From assembly GCA_947589645.1 (NCBI GenBank), contig CANQCG010000011.1, positions 1 to 46,182 of the forward strand: a stretch of DNA of 46,182 nucleotides, read 5' to 3'. Below the pieces are notes generated by a model that was not told the DNA's origin, did no database searches, and worked only from the letters and a program-made list of their open reading frames with translations. This document shows, piece after piece, positions 1-7,796 of the stretch (its first letter is position 1; each line of letters starts with the position of its first letter). The translations under genes were made by a program, and so were the position numbers. This stretch comes from an uncultured Clostridia bacterium. GTDB lineage: Bacteria > Bacillota > Clostridia > TANB77 > CAG-508.

Positions 1-18
1 TATATCATGAAGGGAGTT

Positions 19-63
19 GCTTTGCTACAAAGCTAAAGCCCATGTTACTACCGGCATAGCCGG
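19..63. other. Two adjacent short perfect hairpins at the window edge
   Basis: Positions 19-33 form GCTTTG-CTA-CAAAGC and 51-63 form CCGGC-ATA-GCCGG. Both stems are perfect and much richer in GC than the surroundings, with about 17 nt between them. Such compact paired stems suggest a structured RNA or a repeat family that continues past the left edge. The orientation cannot be decided and no known riboswitch class could be matched with confidence. Confidence 0.3.
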
Positions 64-83
64 AAGATTATATACATTTAAAA

Positions 84-116
84 GGTTAAAAGCTAATTTT
101 AAATTATCTTTTAACC
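84..116 (-). terminator. Probable terminator of the UDP-sugar pyrophosphorylase gene
   Basis: GGTTAAAAG (84-92) and CTTTTAACC (108-116) form a 9-bp stem just past the stop codon of the minus-strand gene. On the minus strand the stem is followed by TTTTAAAT, a short T-tract. The loop is long (15 nt), so efficiency is uncertain. Confidence 0.45.
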
Positions 117-124
117 CCCCTTAA

Positions 125-1366
125 TTATACATTATAAAATTTCTTGTATAGTTCTCTTGCAGTTTCTGGACTATCTACACCTGTTGCATTTTTGACAGGA
201 GCAAACTCTTCCTCTCTTTTTACTCTTAAAATTGCCATATCGTCTAATTCGCCAAAAGCATCAAATAGAAATGCTTCAAACTTAAATGCATTAGGTCCTG
301 TTGGTACTACTTTGTGTCCATCTACATCAATATATGTTGCCTTTTTAAAAGCTGAATGATATGGTAAAGGAGTATGTCCCATTCTCTCTACTGCTGAAAT
401 ATTGAATAAATTACATAAAATATGTGATTCACCATATACAAGTTCTCCATTAGCATCCCTTTTTTCTGCCATTTCTTGTGAAATTTCTGAATACTCAATT
501 ACATATGGCTTACCATTTTTTTTGCAAAATACACCAACTTTTTCTTCTGGGTTTGCTTTTACTATTGATTTTCCTGCTGCTGTTACATGCTTTTCTATAG
601 CAATTCCCATTAAAATTGGATCTACCATTTTTACTAAGCAATTATCAACTCCACCAATGAAAATCCATTCTACCCCAAGCTCTCTCATTTTGTCAGTCAT
701 TTTGTTTTTTACAAGTGCTTCAAAAATTCCTCCATGTCCATTAGCCGCTTCTTTAACTAGACCATCTTCACCTATTAAAATTCTTCCTTCGGTATCAACC
801 ATTGGTAGTTCTCCCTGTTTAAAGAAGAATATGTTTTTATCTTTTTCATACCCGAAAAATCTATGTTTAGCAAAATATTCTACTGTAGCATCATTGTTTT
901 CCTCACTAGTCATAATAAACCAAGGAATAACAACTCCATATTTTTTACCCTCTTCTTTTAAGTAATCACTTAATAGTTCAAACAATGATTTATGTGAATC
1001 TAACCCGATGTCAAATGTACCTTTTGGCCCACTGTGTCCTAGTCTTGTGCCTTGTCCACCAGCCATTGTTACCGCTGCTAGTTTACCTGCTTCAATTGCT
1101 TTTCTTCCGGTATTTTCTAAACCTTTATAATAGCCATTTAGTTTAAGCTTGTCCACATATTCAATAGGTTCTATCTTGTCATTTGACAAGTCTAACTCTT
1201 TTTTTGTTCTTTTATATAAACTATCAATTAACTCAAAATCAATGTTTTGTATTTGGTCTAATAACGCTTTTTGCTTGTTTTCAGGTAAATTTTCATATCC
1301 ATTTAATAGGTGTCCTTGTTTGTACTTATTTAGTTTCCACTTAATTTCCTCTAATGATTGTTCCAT
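125..1366 (-). CDS. UDPGP-family UDP-sugar pyrophosphorylase (eukaryote-type)
   Basis: Nucleotidyltransferase of the UDPGP type 1 family, which makes UDP-N-acetylglucosamine or UDP-glucose from UTP and the sugar 1-phosphate for cell-envelope synthesis. The diagnostic nucleotide-binding loop MAGGQGTRLGHSGPKG is at about residues 101-116, followed by GHGGIFEAL and IFIGGVDNCL segments typical of the family. At 413 residues the length is normal for the compact bacterial members. An in-frame ATG lies 18 nt upstream, but the start at 1366 is preferred because AAGGGG lies a few bases ahead of it. The substrate (GlcNAc-1-P, GalNAc-1-P or Glc-1-P) cannot be told from sequence alone. It stands alone on the minus strand, with a hairpin after its stop. 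Confidence 0.85.
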   Translation of the reverse strand: MEQSLEEIKWKLNKYKQGHLLNGYENLPENKQKALLDQIQNIDFELIDSLYKRTKKELDLSNDKIEPIEYVDKLKLNGYYKGLENTGRKAIEAGKLAAVTMAGGQGTRLGHSGPKGTFDIGLDSHKSLFELLSDYLKEEGKKYGVVIPWFIMTSEENNDATVEYFAKHRFFGYEKDKNIFFFKQGELPMVDTEGRILIGEDGLVKEAANGHGGIFEALVKNKMTDKMRELGVEWIFIGGVDNCLVKMVDPILMGIAIEKHVTAAGKSIVKANPEEKVGVFCKKNGKPYVIEYSEISQEMAEKRDANGELVYGESHILCNLFNISAVERMGHTPLPYHSAFKKATYIDVDGHKVVPTGPNAFKFEAFLFDAFGELDDMAILRVKREEEFAPVKNATGVDSPETARELYKKFYNV

Positions 1367-1426
1367 AAAATTCCCCTTCTTCATTTTAAAGTGCTTATAA
1401 TATCATATACCTTTTTTTGTTTTTTT

Positions 1427-1861
1427 TCAATAGTTTTTTTGTAAATTATTGAGTACCCCTGAATAATGTGCTCTTATTTCTACCATCTCATCCTTTATTT
1501 CATCAAAATTATAACAGTTTACAAGTTCTATATTTTTATTAGAAAATTTATGTTTAATTTCTTCGTTTTTATCATTAATAAATTCTTTTGTTCCATTTAT
1601 AATAATTATATTGTCATTTTCAGTTATACTATTTAGATTATTATTGTTCCAATTTAGTTCTAATATTTTTTGTTTATTTTTTATATTCATTCTTGATATT
1701 AATATTTTTATTGTATCTTCCAAATTATTTTGGGTTATTATAACTATATTTTTATTCTCTGCAATTTTTCTATTAATATATGGCACAATTGTCATTTCTA
1801 AATGAAAATCACTCACATAAAAGCAACATTTTTTATCTATAGTTTCTTTATTAGCTATCAT
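1427..1861 (-). CDS. Hypothetical protein, 144 aa
   Basis: I do not recognise this protein. It has no signal peptide or membrane segment and looks like a small cytosolic alpha/beta protein, with hydrophobic beta-like stretches (NIVIITQ near residue 40, DNIIIINGT near 85) alternating with charged helices. It resembles one Rossmann-like half domain rather than a known enzyme, and no catalytic motif stands out. The start is well supported: GGAGG sits 8 nt ahead of the ATG. It is monocistronic, just upstream of the pyrophosphorylase gene on the same strand and divergent from spoIIR. A 15-nt palindrome (TGGTAAATTTTACCA, 1928-1942) lies in its upstream region and could be an operator. Confidence 0.6.
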   Translation of the reverse strand: MIANKETIDKKCCFYVSDFHLEMTIVPYINRKIAENKNIVIITQNNLEDTIKILISRMNIKNKQKILELNWNNNNLNSITENDNIIIINGTKEFINDKNEEIKHKFSNKNIELVNCYNFDEIKDEMVEIRAHYSGVLNNLQKNY

Positions 1862-2084
1862 GGCATTTCCTCCTTTTAGTAATTGCCCACTTTGCGTGCA
1901 TCCCCAAGCTTTTCTTCTTTTGTGTACTGGTAAATTTTACCATTTTGTTTCAAATATGTCAATAATATTTCAAATAATTTCATCTTGTTTTTTCGACATA
2001 AGTATATTTTTTTAATTTTGGTTAATACTTATTCTAAAGAAATTTTTTTACAAAAAAGTTTTATTTTTAAAAAGGAGGTTCTTT

Positions 2085-2750
2085 ATGAAAAGAATATTAA
2101 ATTTTATGCAAAATTCCAAAGTAAAATCTGGCATGATTTTAGTTTTGTTATTGTTATTATATACTTATATTTGTGCTTTTAATTATGTACAAGCTGTGTC
2201 ATATGATATTTCAAACAGTGTTTTTCGTCTACATGTTATAGCTAACAGTAATAGCAATGAGGATCAAAATTTAAAATATAAAGTAAGAGATGCATTACTT
2301 ACTTATATGAATAAGTTGTGTGAAAATATAAATTCAAAAGAAGAAGCAATTTCAATGGCTTATGAGCATAAAGCAGACTTTGAAAACATTGCTTTAGAAG
2401 TAATACATCAAGAAGGATTTGATTATCCTGTTAATATTAATATTGGTAATTTCGAATTTCCAACAAAAACATATGGTGACATATCTTTTCCAGCCGGAAT
2501 GTATGATGCCTTAAGGGTTGAAATTGGTAACGCATCTGGCAAAAACTGGTGGTGCGTAATGTTTCCTTCTCTATGTTTTATAGATATTAGCTCTGGGATA
2601 GTCCAAGATGATTCAAAAACATTGCTTGAAGATACTATGTCAGAAGAATCATATAATATTGTATCCGATAATTCTAAATTCACCATTAAATTTAAGTTTA
2701 AAATTTTAGAGTTGTTTAGCAAAAAAACGGTTACTACAGCTAAGCATTAA
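2085..2750 (+). CDS. spoIIR: Stage II sporulation protein R (SpoIIR)
   Basis: Secreted signalling protein made in the forespore. In Bacillus it triggers SpoIIGA to process pro-sigmaE in the mother cell. Residues 15-37 form one hydrophobic N-terminal segment (signal or anchor). The family hallmarks follow: FRLHVIANSNSNEDQ with LKYKVRDALL at about 47-70, and the C-terminal block with FPAGMYDALRVEIG and NWWCVMFPSLCF at about 136-166. The 221-residue length fits the family. AAGGAGG is placed correctly before the ATG. It is divergent from the hypothetical gene at 1427-1861 and followed by murA. Its presence shows that the organism has the sigmaF-to-sigmaE checkpoint of endospore formers. Confidence 0.95.
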   Translation: MKRILNFMQNSKVKSGMILVLLLLLYTYICAFNYVQAVSYDISNSVFRLHVIANSNSNEDQNLKYKVRDALLTYMNKLCENINSKEEAISMAYEHKADFENIALEVIHQEGFDYPVNINIGNFEFPTKTYGDISFPAGMYDALRVEIGNASGKNWWCVMFPSLCFIDISSGIVQDDSKTLLEDTMSEESYNIVSDNSKFTIKFKFKILELFSKKTVTTAKH

Positions 2751-2802
2751 TGATTCAAATGTTTTATAATTTGAGTGGTTTAATGCTAAAATAAAAAAGT
2801 AG

Positions 2803-2831
2803 TTGTAAATTTTAAAATTTTATGCTATATT
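2803..2831 (+). promoter_or_regulatory. Predicted sigmaA-type promoter for murA
   Basis: TTGTAA (2803-2808), a 17-nt spacer and TATATT (2826-2831) lie about 65 nt ahead of the proposed murA start. A small hairpin (TAGAGTG 2841-2847 with CGCTCTA 2856-2862) in the leader could be a weak terminator of spoIIR readthrough. Confidence 0.4.
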
Positions 2832-2893
2832 GATTATTGATAGAGTGTTATTATACGCTCTATTTATTTACGCAATTTTTTGGGGGTATACAA

Positions 2894-4153
2894 TTGGAAA
2901 AATTATTAATAAAAGGTCCTACACATTTAAAAGGTGAGGTAACTATAAGTGGGGCTAAAAACGCAACGGTTGCAATATTGCCAGCAACCTTATTAATTAA
3001 TGGAACTTGTGTATTAGAAAATGTTCCTAATATTAGTGATGTAAAGGTTTCTTGTAAAATATTATCTGAATTAGGTGCCAAAATAACATGGTTAGATAAC
3101 AATACACTTTCTATAGATACTACTAATATTACTACATCAAATGCTCCTTTAGATTTAACTAGCAAATTTAGAGCATCTTACTATTTAATAGGAAGTATGC
3201 TTGGTAGAAAAAGGGCTATTCAAGTTGGAATGCCTGGAGGATGTAACTTAGGTCCTAGACCTATAGATCAACATATTAAAGGATTTGAATTACTTGGTGC
3301 TAAAGTAGATGTATCACAAGGCAAAATAACTGCTAAAGCTGATAATCTTGTTGGTACTTCAATTTATATGGATATAGTTTCAGTAGGGGCTACAATTAAT
3401 GTAATGTTAGCTTCTGTTCTTGCTGAAGGTACAACAACAATAGATAATGCCGCTAAAGAGCCTCATATTGTAGATGTTGCAAACTTTTTAAACACCATGG
3501 GTGCTGACATCAGAGGTGCCGGAACTGACATGATAAAAATAAATGGTGTTAAAGAATTAAAAGGTAATGCTACATATTCAATTGTTCCAGACCAAATTGA
3601 AGCAGGTACTTTTATGCTTGCTGCAGTTGCGTCACAAGGTGATATTTTAATTAAAAATTGTATTACTAAACACTTAGAATCATTAACAGCTAAAATACAA
3701 GAAATGGGTGCAGAAGTTCATGATTATGGAGATAGTATTAGAGTTACATGCAATAGAAAGCCATCTAGGGCAAATATAAAAACACTACCTTACCCAGGAT
3801 TTCCTACCGATTTGCAACCTCAAATGGGAGTGGCACTTTCAATTGCAAATGGCACTAGTACAATTAACGAAAGTATTTGGGAATCAAGATTTCAATATAC
3901 AGCTGAACTTAATAAGATGGGAGCAAAAATTTCAGTTCAAGGCAAATCAGCATTTTTTGAAGGTGTTGATAAGCTTTATGGTGCTCCTGTTTATTCTAGC
4001 GATCTACGAGCTGGTGCAGCACTTATAATTGCTGGAATTATTGCAGAAGGCGAAACAGAGATATATAATTTAGATCATATAGATAGAGGATACGAAAAAA
4101 TAGAAGAAAAATTTAAAAATTTAGGAGCCAATATACAAAGAGTTTCTAATTAA
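2894..4153 (+). CDS. murA: UDP-N-acetylglucosamine 1-carboxyvinyltransferase (MurA)
   Basis: First committed step of peptidoglycan synthesis: transfer of enolpyruvate from PEP to UDP-GlcNAc in the cytosol. The fold is the EPSP-synthase-like double barrel. Lys22-Asn23 of the SGAKNA motif are present, as is the catalytic loop cysteine at about residue 117 (PGGCNLGPRP), which is the residue alkylated by fosfomycin, so no natural fosfomycin-resistant substitution is seen. The likely start is the TTG at 2894, with a GGGGG tract a few bases upstream. This gives 419 residues and the normal MurA N-terminus; the longer open frame back to 2837 adds 19 residues that do not look like the family. It is followed 30 nt later by the yycJ-type hydrolase on the same strand. 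Confidence 0.95.
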   Translation: MEKLLIKGPTHLKGEVTISGAKNATVAILPATLLINGTCVLENVPNISDVKVSCKILSELGAKITWLDNNTLSIDTTNITTSNAPLDLTSKFRASYYLIGSMLGRKRAIQVGMPGGCNLGPRPIDQHIKGFELLGAKVDVSQGKITAKADNLVGTSIYMDIVSVGATINVMLASVLAEGTTTIDNAAKEPHIVDVANFLNTMGADIRGAGTDMIKINGVKELKGNATYSIVPDQIEAGTFMLAAVASQGDILIKNCITKHLESLTAKIQEMGAEVHDYGDSIRVTCNRKPSRANIKTLPYPGFPTDLQPQMGVALSIANGTSTINESIWESRFQYTAELNKMGAKISVQGKSAFFEGVDKLYGAPVYSSDLRAGAALIIAGIIAEGETEIYNLDHIDRGYEKIEEKFKNLGANIQRVSN

Positions 4154-4183
4154 TATACAAACGCAAATAGAAAGAGTAATAAA

Positions 4184-4972
4184 ATGTTAAATTTTTGTAG
4201 TTTATATAGTGGTAGCAGTGGAAATAGTTTATTAGTAGAATCAGACAATTCAAAAATATTAATTGATTGTGGAGTAAGCAGTAAGAAAATAGAGCAAGCA
4301 TTAAATTCAATGTCAATAAATGCTTCATCTATTGATGCAGTTTTGGTCACACATGAGCATGTTGACCATGTAAAAGGTTTAGCAACTTTTATTTCTAAAT
4401 TTGATGTTCCTGTTTTCTCAACAATAGAAACATTTGATAATATGGAAAAAATAACTTCAAAAATTCCAGAAAGCAACTTAAATTACTTTAAAATAGATGA
4501 GAAATTTTCTATTGGAGATTTAGAAATTTTACCGTTTGCAATTCCACACGATGCAGCAAACCCTTGTGGTTTTAATATATTTTCTGACAATAAAAAGCTT
4601 AGTATCGCAACAGATATTGGTCACATGAATTCAGGTATCTTAAAAAAATTAGAAGGAAGTTCTTTTTTACTATTAGAATCTAACTACGACACAGAAGTAT
4701 TAAAGTGCTGTTCATACCCTTTTAGCTTAAAGTCAAGAATATCTGGTCCTACAGGGCATTTATCTAACGACATTGCAAGTAAGACCATATCATATTTATT
4801 AAAAAACGGACTAAAAACAGCGATGCTAGGACACTTAAGTAAAGAAAGTAATTTCCCAGAACTTGCTTATAGTACTGCAATGAATGAAATTTTATCTAAT
4901 GGGCTTGATGAAAAAACATTTAACTTAAGTGTAGCAAGTAGAGATTTTCCAAGTAAATTAATTACTATATAG
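4184..4972 (+). CDS. yycJ: MBL-fold metallo-hydrolase, YycJ/WalJ type
   Basis: Metallo-beta-lactamase-fold hydrolase of the YycJ/WalJ group, whose members have been linked to cell-wall and DNA-replication coordination and show 5' exonuclease-like features. The N-terminal LYSGSSGNS and the metal-binding THEHVDH motif (residues 56-62) are present, with a later GHLS (about 236-239) supplying further ligands. The 262-residue length is normal. In Bacillus the gene sits with walRK; here it follows murA instead, so it probably shares the murA transcript and has lost that context. Its Shine-Dalgarno (AAAGAG) is weak, which fits translation from a shared mRNA. A good terminator follows. Confidence 0.85.
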   Translation: MLNFCSLYSGSSGNSLLVESDNSKILIDCGVSSKKIEQALNSMSINASSIDAVLVTHEHVDHVKGLATFISKFDVPVFSTIETFDNMEKITSKIPESNLNYFKIDEKFSIGDLEILPFAIPHDAANPCGFNIFSDNKKLSIATDIGHMNSGILKKLEGSSFLLLESNYDTEVLKCCSYPFSLKSRISGPTGHLSNDIASKTISYLLKNGLKTAMLGHLSKESNFPELAYSTAMNEILSNGLDEKTFNLSVASRDFPSKLITI

Positions 4973-4977
4973 AATTT

Positions 4978-5002
4978 AAAGCATGTGTATACATGCTTTT
5001 TT
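4978..5002 (+). terminator. Rho-independent terminator after yycJ
   Basis: GCATGT-GTAT-ACATGC, extended by AAA/TTT, is followed by six T residues directly after the yycJ stop codon. It closes the murA-yycJ unit. Confidence 0.85.
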
Positions 5003-5003
5003 A

Positions 5004-5302
5004 TTGTAGAATCTTGATTTTTTAGTTTTATTTTGAACTTAAAAAATCTTAATTTATTTTTATATTTAATTGTAGGAAAAATAATATATGAATAAAATAA
5101 TATTTATAAAATTGGGGGCAAATATTTTTTATTTACTTACTTGTAATATTGGGTTTGGGTATGTTTTTTATTTATAATATGGGGTAATGTTTGTTAATCG
5201 GGGATTAATATAGAATTAATTATTTTTCCTACAAGTTTAATAACAATTTAAATTTGAAATTTAGAATTAAAATATTTAATTTGAACTAACTAAATTCTAC
5301 AA
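5004..5302. repeat. Non-coding interval with nested inverted repeats
   Basis: This gene-free interval lies between yycJ and spmB. An outer inverted repeat is TTGTAGAAT (5004-5012) with ATTCTACAA (5294-5302). Inside it is a perfect 16-nt inverted repeat at 5070-5085 and 5219-5234 (arm TTGTAGGAAAAATAAT). The enclosed ~130 nt has five G-runs (GGGGG, GGG, GGG, GGGG, GGGG) in otherwise AT-only DNA. No open frame of useful length is present. Two readings fit: a small MITE-like element with related terminal arms, or a structured non-coding RNA closed by the 16-bp stem. Confidence 0.4.
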
Positions 5303-5330
5303 CATTCCCCTAAAAATGTCAATAAAATCT

Positions 5331-5852
5331 TTACGACAAAATTCGACATATGGCCACTGCCGTAAGCATTCCAACAGCATCTGCAAGTAGTGCTGCTTTT
5401 AAAACAAAACGTGTATTTTTAATTTTAACACTTCCTGTATATACTGCAATTGTATATATTGTTGTCTCTGTTGCTCCCATTATTACAGAGGCTATTAAGC
5501 CAATTAAAGTATCTGTTCCATAGTTTTTCATTATTTCAGTTGCTATTGCAATTGAACCACTTCCTGAAATTGGTCTTAATATGGCAAGTGGTAAAATTTC
5601 TCTTGGAATATTTAATTTAACTAAAAAAGGTTCACAAAAATTTATTATAATATCAATCGTTCCAGAATTTCTTAATAAACTTATTGCAAAAAACAAGCCA
5701 ACCAAAGTAGGAAATATTTTTAATGTTATTTCTATTCCTTCTTTAGCTCCCTTCAAAAATAGGTCAAATGTTTTCTTTTTTTCGCTAAAAGCAGAAAAAA
5801 TAATGATAAAAATAATTATTGGCATAACTATGCTTGAAATATAAGAAATCAC
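5331..5852 (-). CDS. spmB: Spore maturation protein B (SpmB)
   Basis: Membrane protein of the nucleoside-recognition (gate) family. With SpmA it is needed for full dehydration of the spore core and hence heat resistance. The 173 residues contain about four to five hydrophobic helices, with the family motifs LPLAILRPISGSGS (about 106-119) and MGATETTIYT (about 139-148). The start is a GTG that overlaps the spmA stop codon by 4 nt, so the two genes are translationally coupled. They share one minus-strand transcript. Confidence 0.92.
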   Translation of the reverse strand: MISYISSIVMPIIIFIIIFSAFSEKKKTFDLFLKGAKEGIEITLKIFPTLVGLFFAISLLRNSGTIDIIINFCEPFLVKLNIPREILPLAILRPISGSGSIAIATEIMKNYGTDTLIGLIASVIMGATETTIYTIAVYTGSVKIKNTRFVLKAALLADAVGMLTAVAICRILS

Positions 5853-6442
5853 TTAGCTTTTTTCCTCTTTTCTAATTTTATAAATAGCTTAGTCGCAAAT
5901 ATAGCGGTAATAGCTGCTGATAAAGTTGCAATCCACACTGGTACTATAATTTTTGTTGGGTTATTAGAACCAAGCGAAGTTCTTATAGCTATAACAGTCG
6001 TTGGGATAATTTGTAAAGATGCTGTATTTAATACTATGAGCATTGCCATTGAATCAGTTAGTTTGTCTTTTTCACTATTTTTATCTTGCATCGTTTGCAT
6101 TGCCTTAAGGCCTAGGGGTGTAGCTGCATTTCCCAACCCTAATAAATTAGAAATTATATTCATACAAACTTCTTGATACTCTTTTTCTTGAAAATTAATA
6201 TTAGGAAATAAAAATTTCATAATTGGCCTTAAAACCCTTTTTATTTTTTCAATAAGGCTTGTATTTACTGCAATCTCCATTATTCCACTCCATAGGCACA
6301 TTGTTCCTATTAAAGTTATTGTAAGCTCTATCGCACTCCCTGTACTTTCAAATATAGAATTATTTATATTATCTAATCTCCCTGTTAATACCGAAACAAT
6401 TACAGAAACAACTATACAAATCGGCCAAAATGTATTTAACAC
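5849..6442 (-). CDS. spmA: Spore maturation protein A (SpmA)
   Basis: Partner of SpmB in spore core dehydration; an integral membrane protein. Hydrophobic segments are visible at about 5-22, 35-60, 130-150 and 165-185. Family motifs include MCLWSGIMEIA (about 48-58) and LLGLGNAATPLGLKAM (about 100-115), the latter the gate motif. The start is a GTG with GGTGGGAG upstream. The spmAB unit is divergent from the AbrB-type regulator, with about 120 nt between them, so shared regulation during development is possible but unproven. Confidence 0.92.
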   Translation of the reverse strand: MLNTFWPICIVVSVIVSVLTGRLDNINNSIFESTGSAIELTITLIGTMCLWSGIMEIAVNTSLIEKIKRVLRPIMKFLFPNINFQEKEYQEVCMNIISNLLGLGNAATPLGLKAMQTMQDKNSEKDKLTDSMAMLIVLNTASLQIIPTTVIAIRTSLGSNNPTKIIVPVWIATLSAAITAIFATKLFIKLEKRKKAK

Positions 6443-6491
6443 TTCTATCTCCCACCTTTTATTAATTTTAATTTTAAATTATTAATTAATA

Positions 6492-6520
6492 TTGACCTTA
6501 CAAATAATTTATGATATATT
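6492..6520 (+). promoter_or_regulatory. Predicted sigmaA-type promoter for the AbrB-like gene
   Basis: TTGACC (6492-6497), a 17-nt spacer and TATATT (6515-6520) lie 43 nt ahead of the ATG at 6564. Both hexamers are near consensus and the spacing is ideal. Confidence 0.6.
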
Positions 6521-6563
6521 TGTAGTAGGATTTATTAATTATTTAGCATTAAGGAGGATTATT

Positions 6564-6812
6564 ATGAAAGCAACTGGAATTGTAAGAAAGGTTGATGAAC
6601 TAGGGAGAATTGTTATTCCTATAGAACTTAGAAATAAATTAGATATAGCTATAAAAGATCCTATTGAGATTTTTGTAGAAGGTTCTTCAATAATTCTAAA
6701 AAAATACGAGCCAAATTGTATTTTTTGTGGTAGTTCTAGAGAATTATCTTCTTATAAGGATAAATTAATATGTTCTAAATGTTTAACTAAATTATCTAGT
6801 TTATCAAAATAG
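6564..6812 (+). CDS. AbrB/SpoVT-family transition-state regulator, 82 aa
   Basis: DNA-binding regulator with an N-terminal swapped-hairpin AbrB domain. The MKATGIVRKVDELGRIVIP opening (residues 1-19) is the hallmark of AbrB, Abh and SpoVT, which control post-exponential and sporulation genes. The C-terminal part is short and carries two CxxC pairs (Cys52/Cys55 and Cys70/Cys73), arranged like a small zinc ribbon. The start at 6564 has AAGGAGG correctly spaced; an upstream in-frame ATG lacks one. It has its own promoter and terminator. Given spoIIR, spmAB and gerM nearby, a developmental role is plausible, but its targets are unknown. Confidence 0.88.
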   Translation: MKATGIVRKVDELGRIVIPIELRNKLDIAIKDPIEIFVEGSSIILKKYEPNCIFCGSSRELSSYKDKLICSKCLTKLSSLSK

Positions 6813-6837
6813 TTTTCACAATTTAATATATTAACAA

Positions 6838-6885
6838 ACCGTCGGGTGTCACGTGAATTTTACCGACGGTATTTTTTATTTTTTT
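6838..6885. terminator. Bidirectional terminator between abrB-like gene and rsmI
   Basis: ACCGTCGG (6838-6845) pairs with CCGACGGT (6863-6870), followed on the + strand by ATTTTTTATTTTTTT that runs into the 3' end of rsmI. It ends the + strand AbrB-like transcript and may also end rsmI. The loop carries the palindrome TCACGTGA (6849-6856), the same core as parS. Confidence 0.85.
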
Positions 6886-7691
6886 AAAAACATTTGATAA
6901 ATTTCATTTTTATTAGTGTTTCTTTCTTTTGCTATTTTTTTGATTATATCGTTTTTGCTTAGTCCTTGCTTTTTATATTCGTCATACTGCTCTTCAATTG
7001 TTAATTCTACCTCTTGCTTAACATTTTGACTTGCTTCTATTATAAGAATCATTTCTCCTTTTAAATTATCAATTTCGCCCAATAATTCGTCAATAGATTT
7101 TCTTAAAAACTCTTCATGTATTTTTGTTAATTCCCTAGCTAGACATATTTTTCTGTTTTTTAGAATATCTTTTAAGTCTTGAAGTGTATTTTTCATTTTA
7201 TGAGGAGCTTCATATAAAATAACTGTTTTAGTAGCATTTTCAATTTCTTTAAGTTTTTCTTTTCTTAGCTTTTTATTTAAAGGCAAAAAACCTAAAAATG
7301 TAAATTCTTTAGTATCTAGTCCAGAGCAAATTAATGCATTTATCATGGCACAAGCACCTGGAATTGGTATTACCTCAATATTTTCTTCTATTGCTTTTTT
7401 TATTACTTCTTCACCTGGGTCAGAAATTCCTGGCGTACCTGCATCAGATACTAAACCAATCTTTTGCCCTTCTAATAATTTTTCAATTAAATAATCAGAT
7501 TTTGTATCTTCATTATGCCTATGATAACTAATTAAGTGTTTTGAAATATTATAATGGTTTAATAATTTTAATGTTTGCCTTGTATCTTCTGCTGCTATAA
7601 TATCAACTTCTTTTAAAGTATTTAAAGCTCTAAGAGTTATATCTTCTAAATTTCCAATAGGTGTTGCAATTATATATAACTTTCCTTTCAT
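6876..7691 (-). CDS. rsmI: 16S rRNA (cytidine-1402 2'-O)-methyltransferase (RsmI)
   Basis: Methylates the ribose of C1402 in 16S rRNA using S-adenosylmethionine, helping decoding fidelity. Tetrapyrrole-methylase fold: the opening YIIATPIGNLEDITLRAL (about 5-22), AAEDTRQTLKLL (about 35-46), the SAM-loop motif VSDAGTPGISDPG (about 81-93) and PIPGACA (about 105-111) are all RsmI signatures. The start at 7691 gives 271 residues and has AGGAGAGG upstream; the longer frame to 7748 adds 19 residues foreign to the family. It is monocistronic and divergent from the small Asn-rich gene. Confidence 0.93.
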   Translation of the reverse strand: MKGKLYIIATPIGNLEDITLRALNTLKEVDIIAAEDTRQTLKLLNHYNISKHLISYHRHNEDTKSDYLIEKLLEGQKIGLVSDAGTPGISDPGEEVIKKAIEENIEVIPIPGACAMINALICSGLDTKEFTFLGFLPLNKKLRKEKLKEIENATKTVILYEAPHKMKNTLQDLKDILKNRKICLARELTKIHEEFLRKSIDELLGEIDNLKGEMILIIEASQNVKQEVELTIEEQYDEYKKQGLSKNDIIKKIAKERNTNKNEIYQMFLKK

Positions 7692-7796
7692 TTTACCTCT
7701 CCTATATTTATTACTATTTGCACTTGCACATTTTTTATGTACATGCATATTATATAATAATTTTTAAGGTTTTGCAAAATATAAGGAGGAGCATAT

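Noticed and set aside
402..965. 187-codon plus-strand open frame
   Set aside because: It lies wholly inside the pyrophosphorylase gene on the opposite strand, has no Shine-Dalgarno and has low-complexity Ser/Phe-rich composition.
2002..2031. SigmaF-like promoter for spoIIR (GTATA then GG)
   Set aside because: The spacing is 13 nt where about 15 is expected, and the -10 part deviates, so the match is no better than chance in AT-rich DNA.
5100..5210. G-quadruplex from the G-runs in the intergenic interval
   Set aside because: The G-runs are too far apart for a canonical quadruplex (loops far above 7 nt).
6846..6861. parS site in the terminator loop after the AbrB-like gene
   Set aside because: Only 11 of 16 positions match; the hairpin stem and T-run already explain the sequence.
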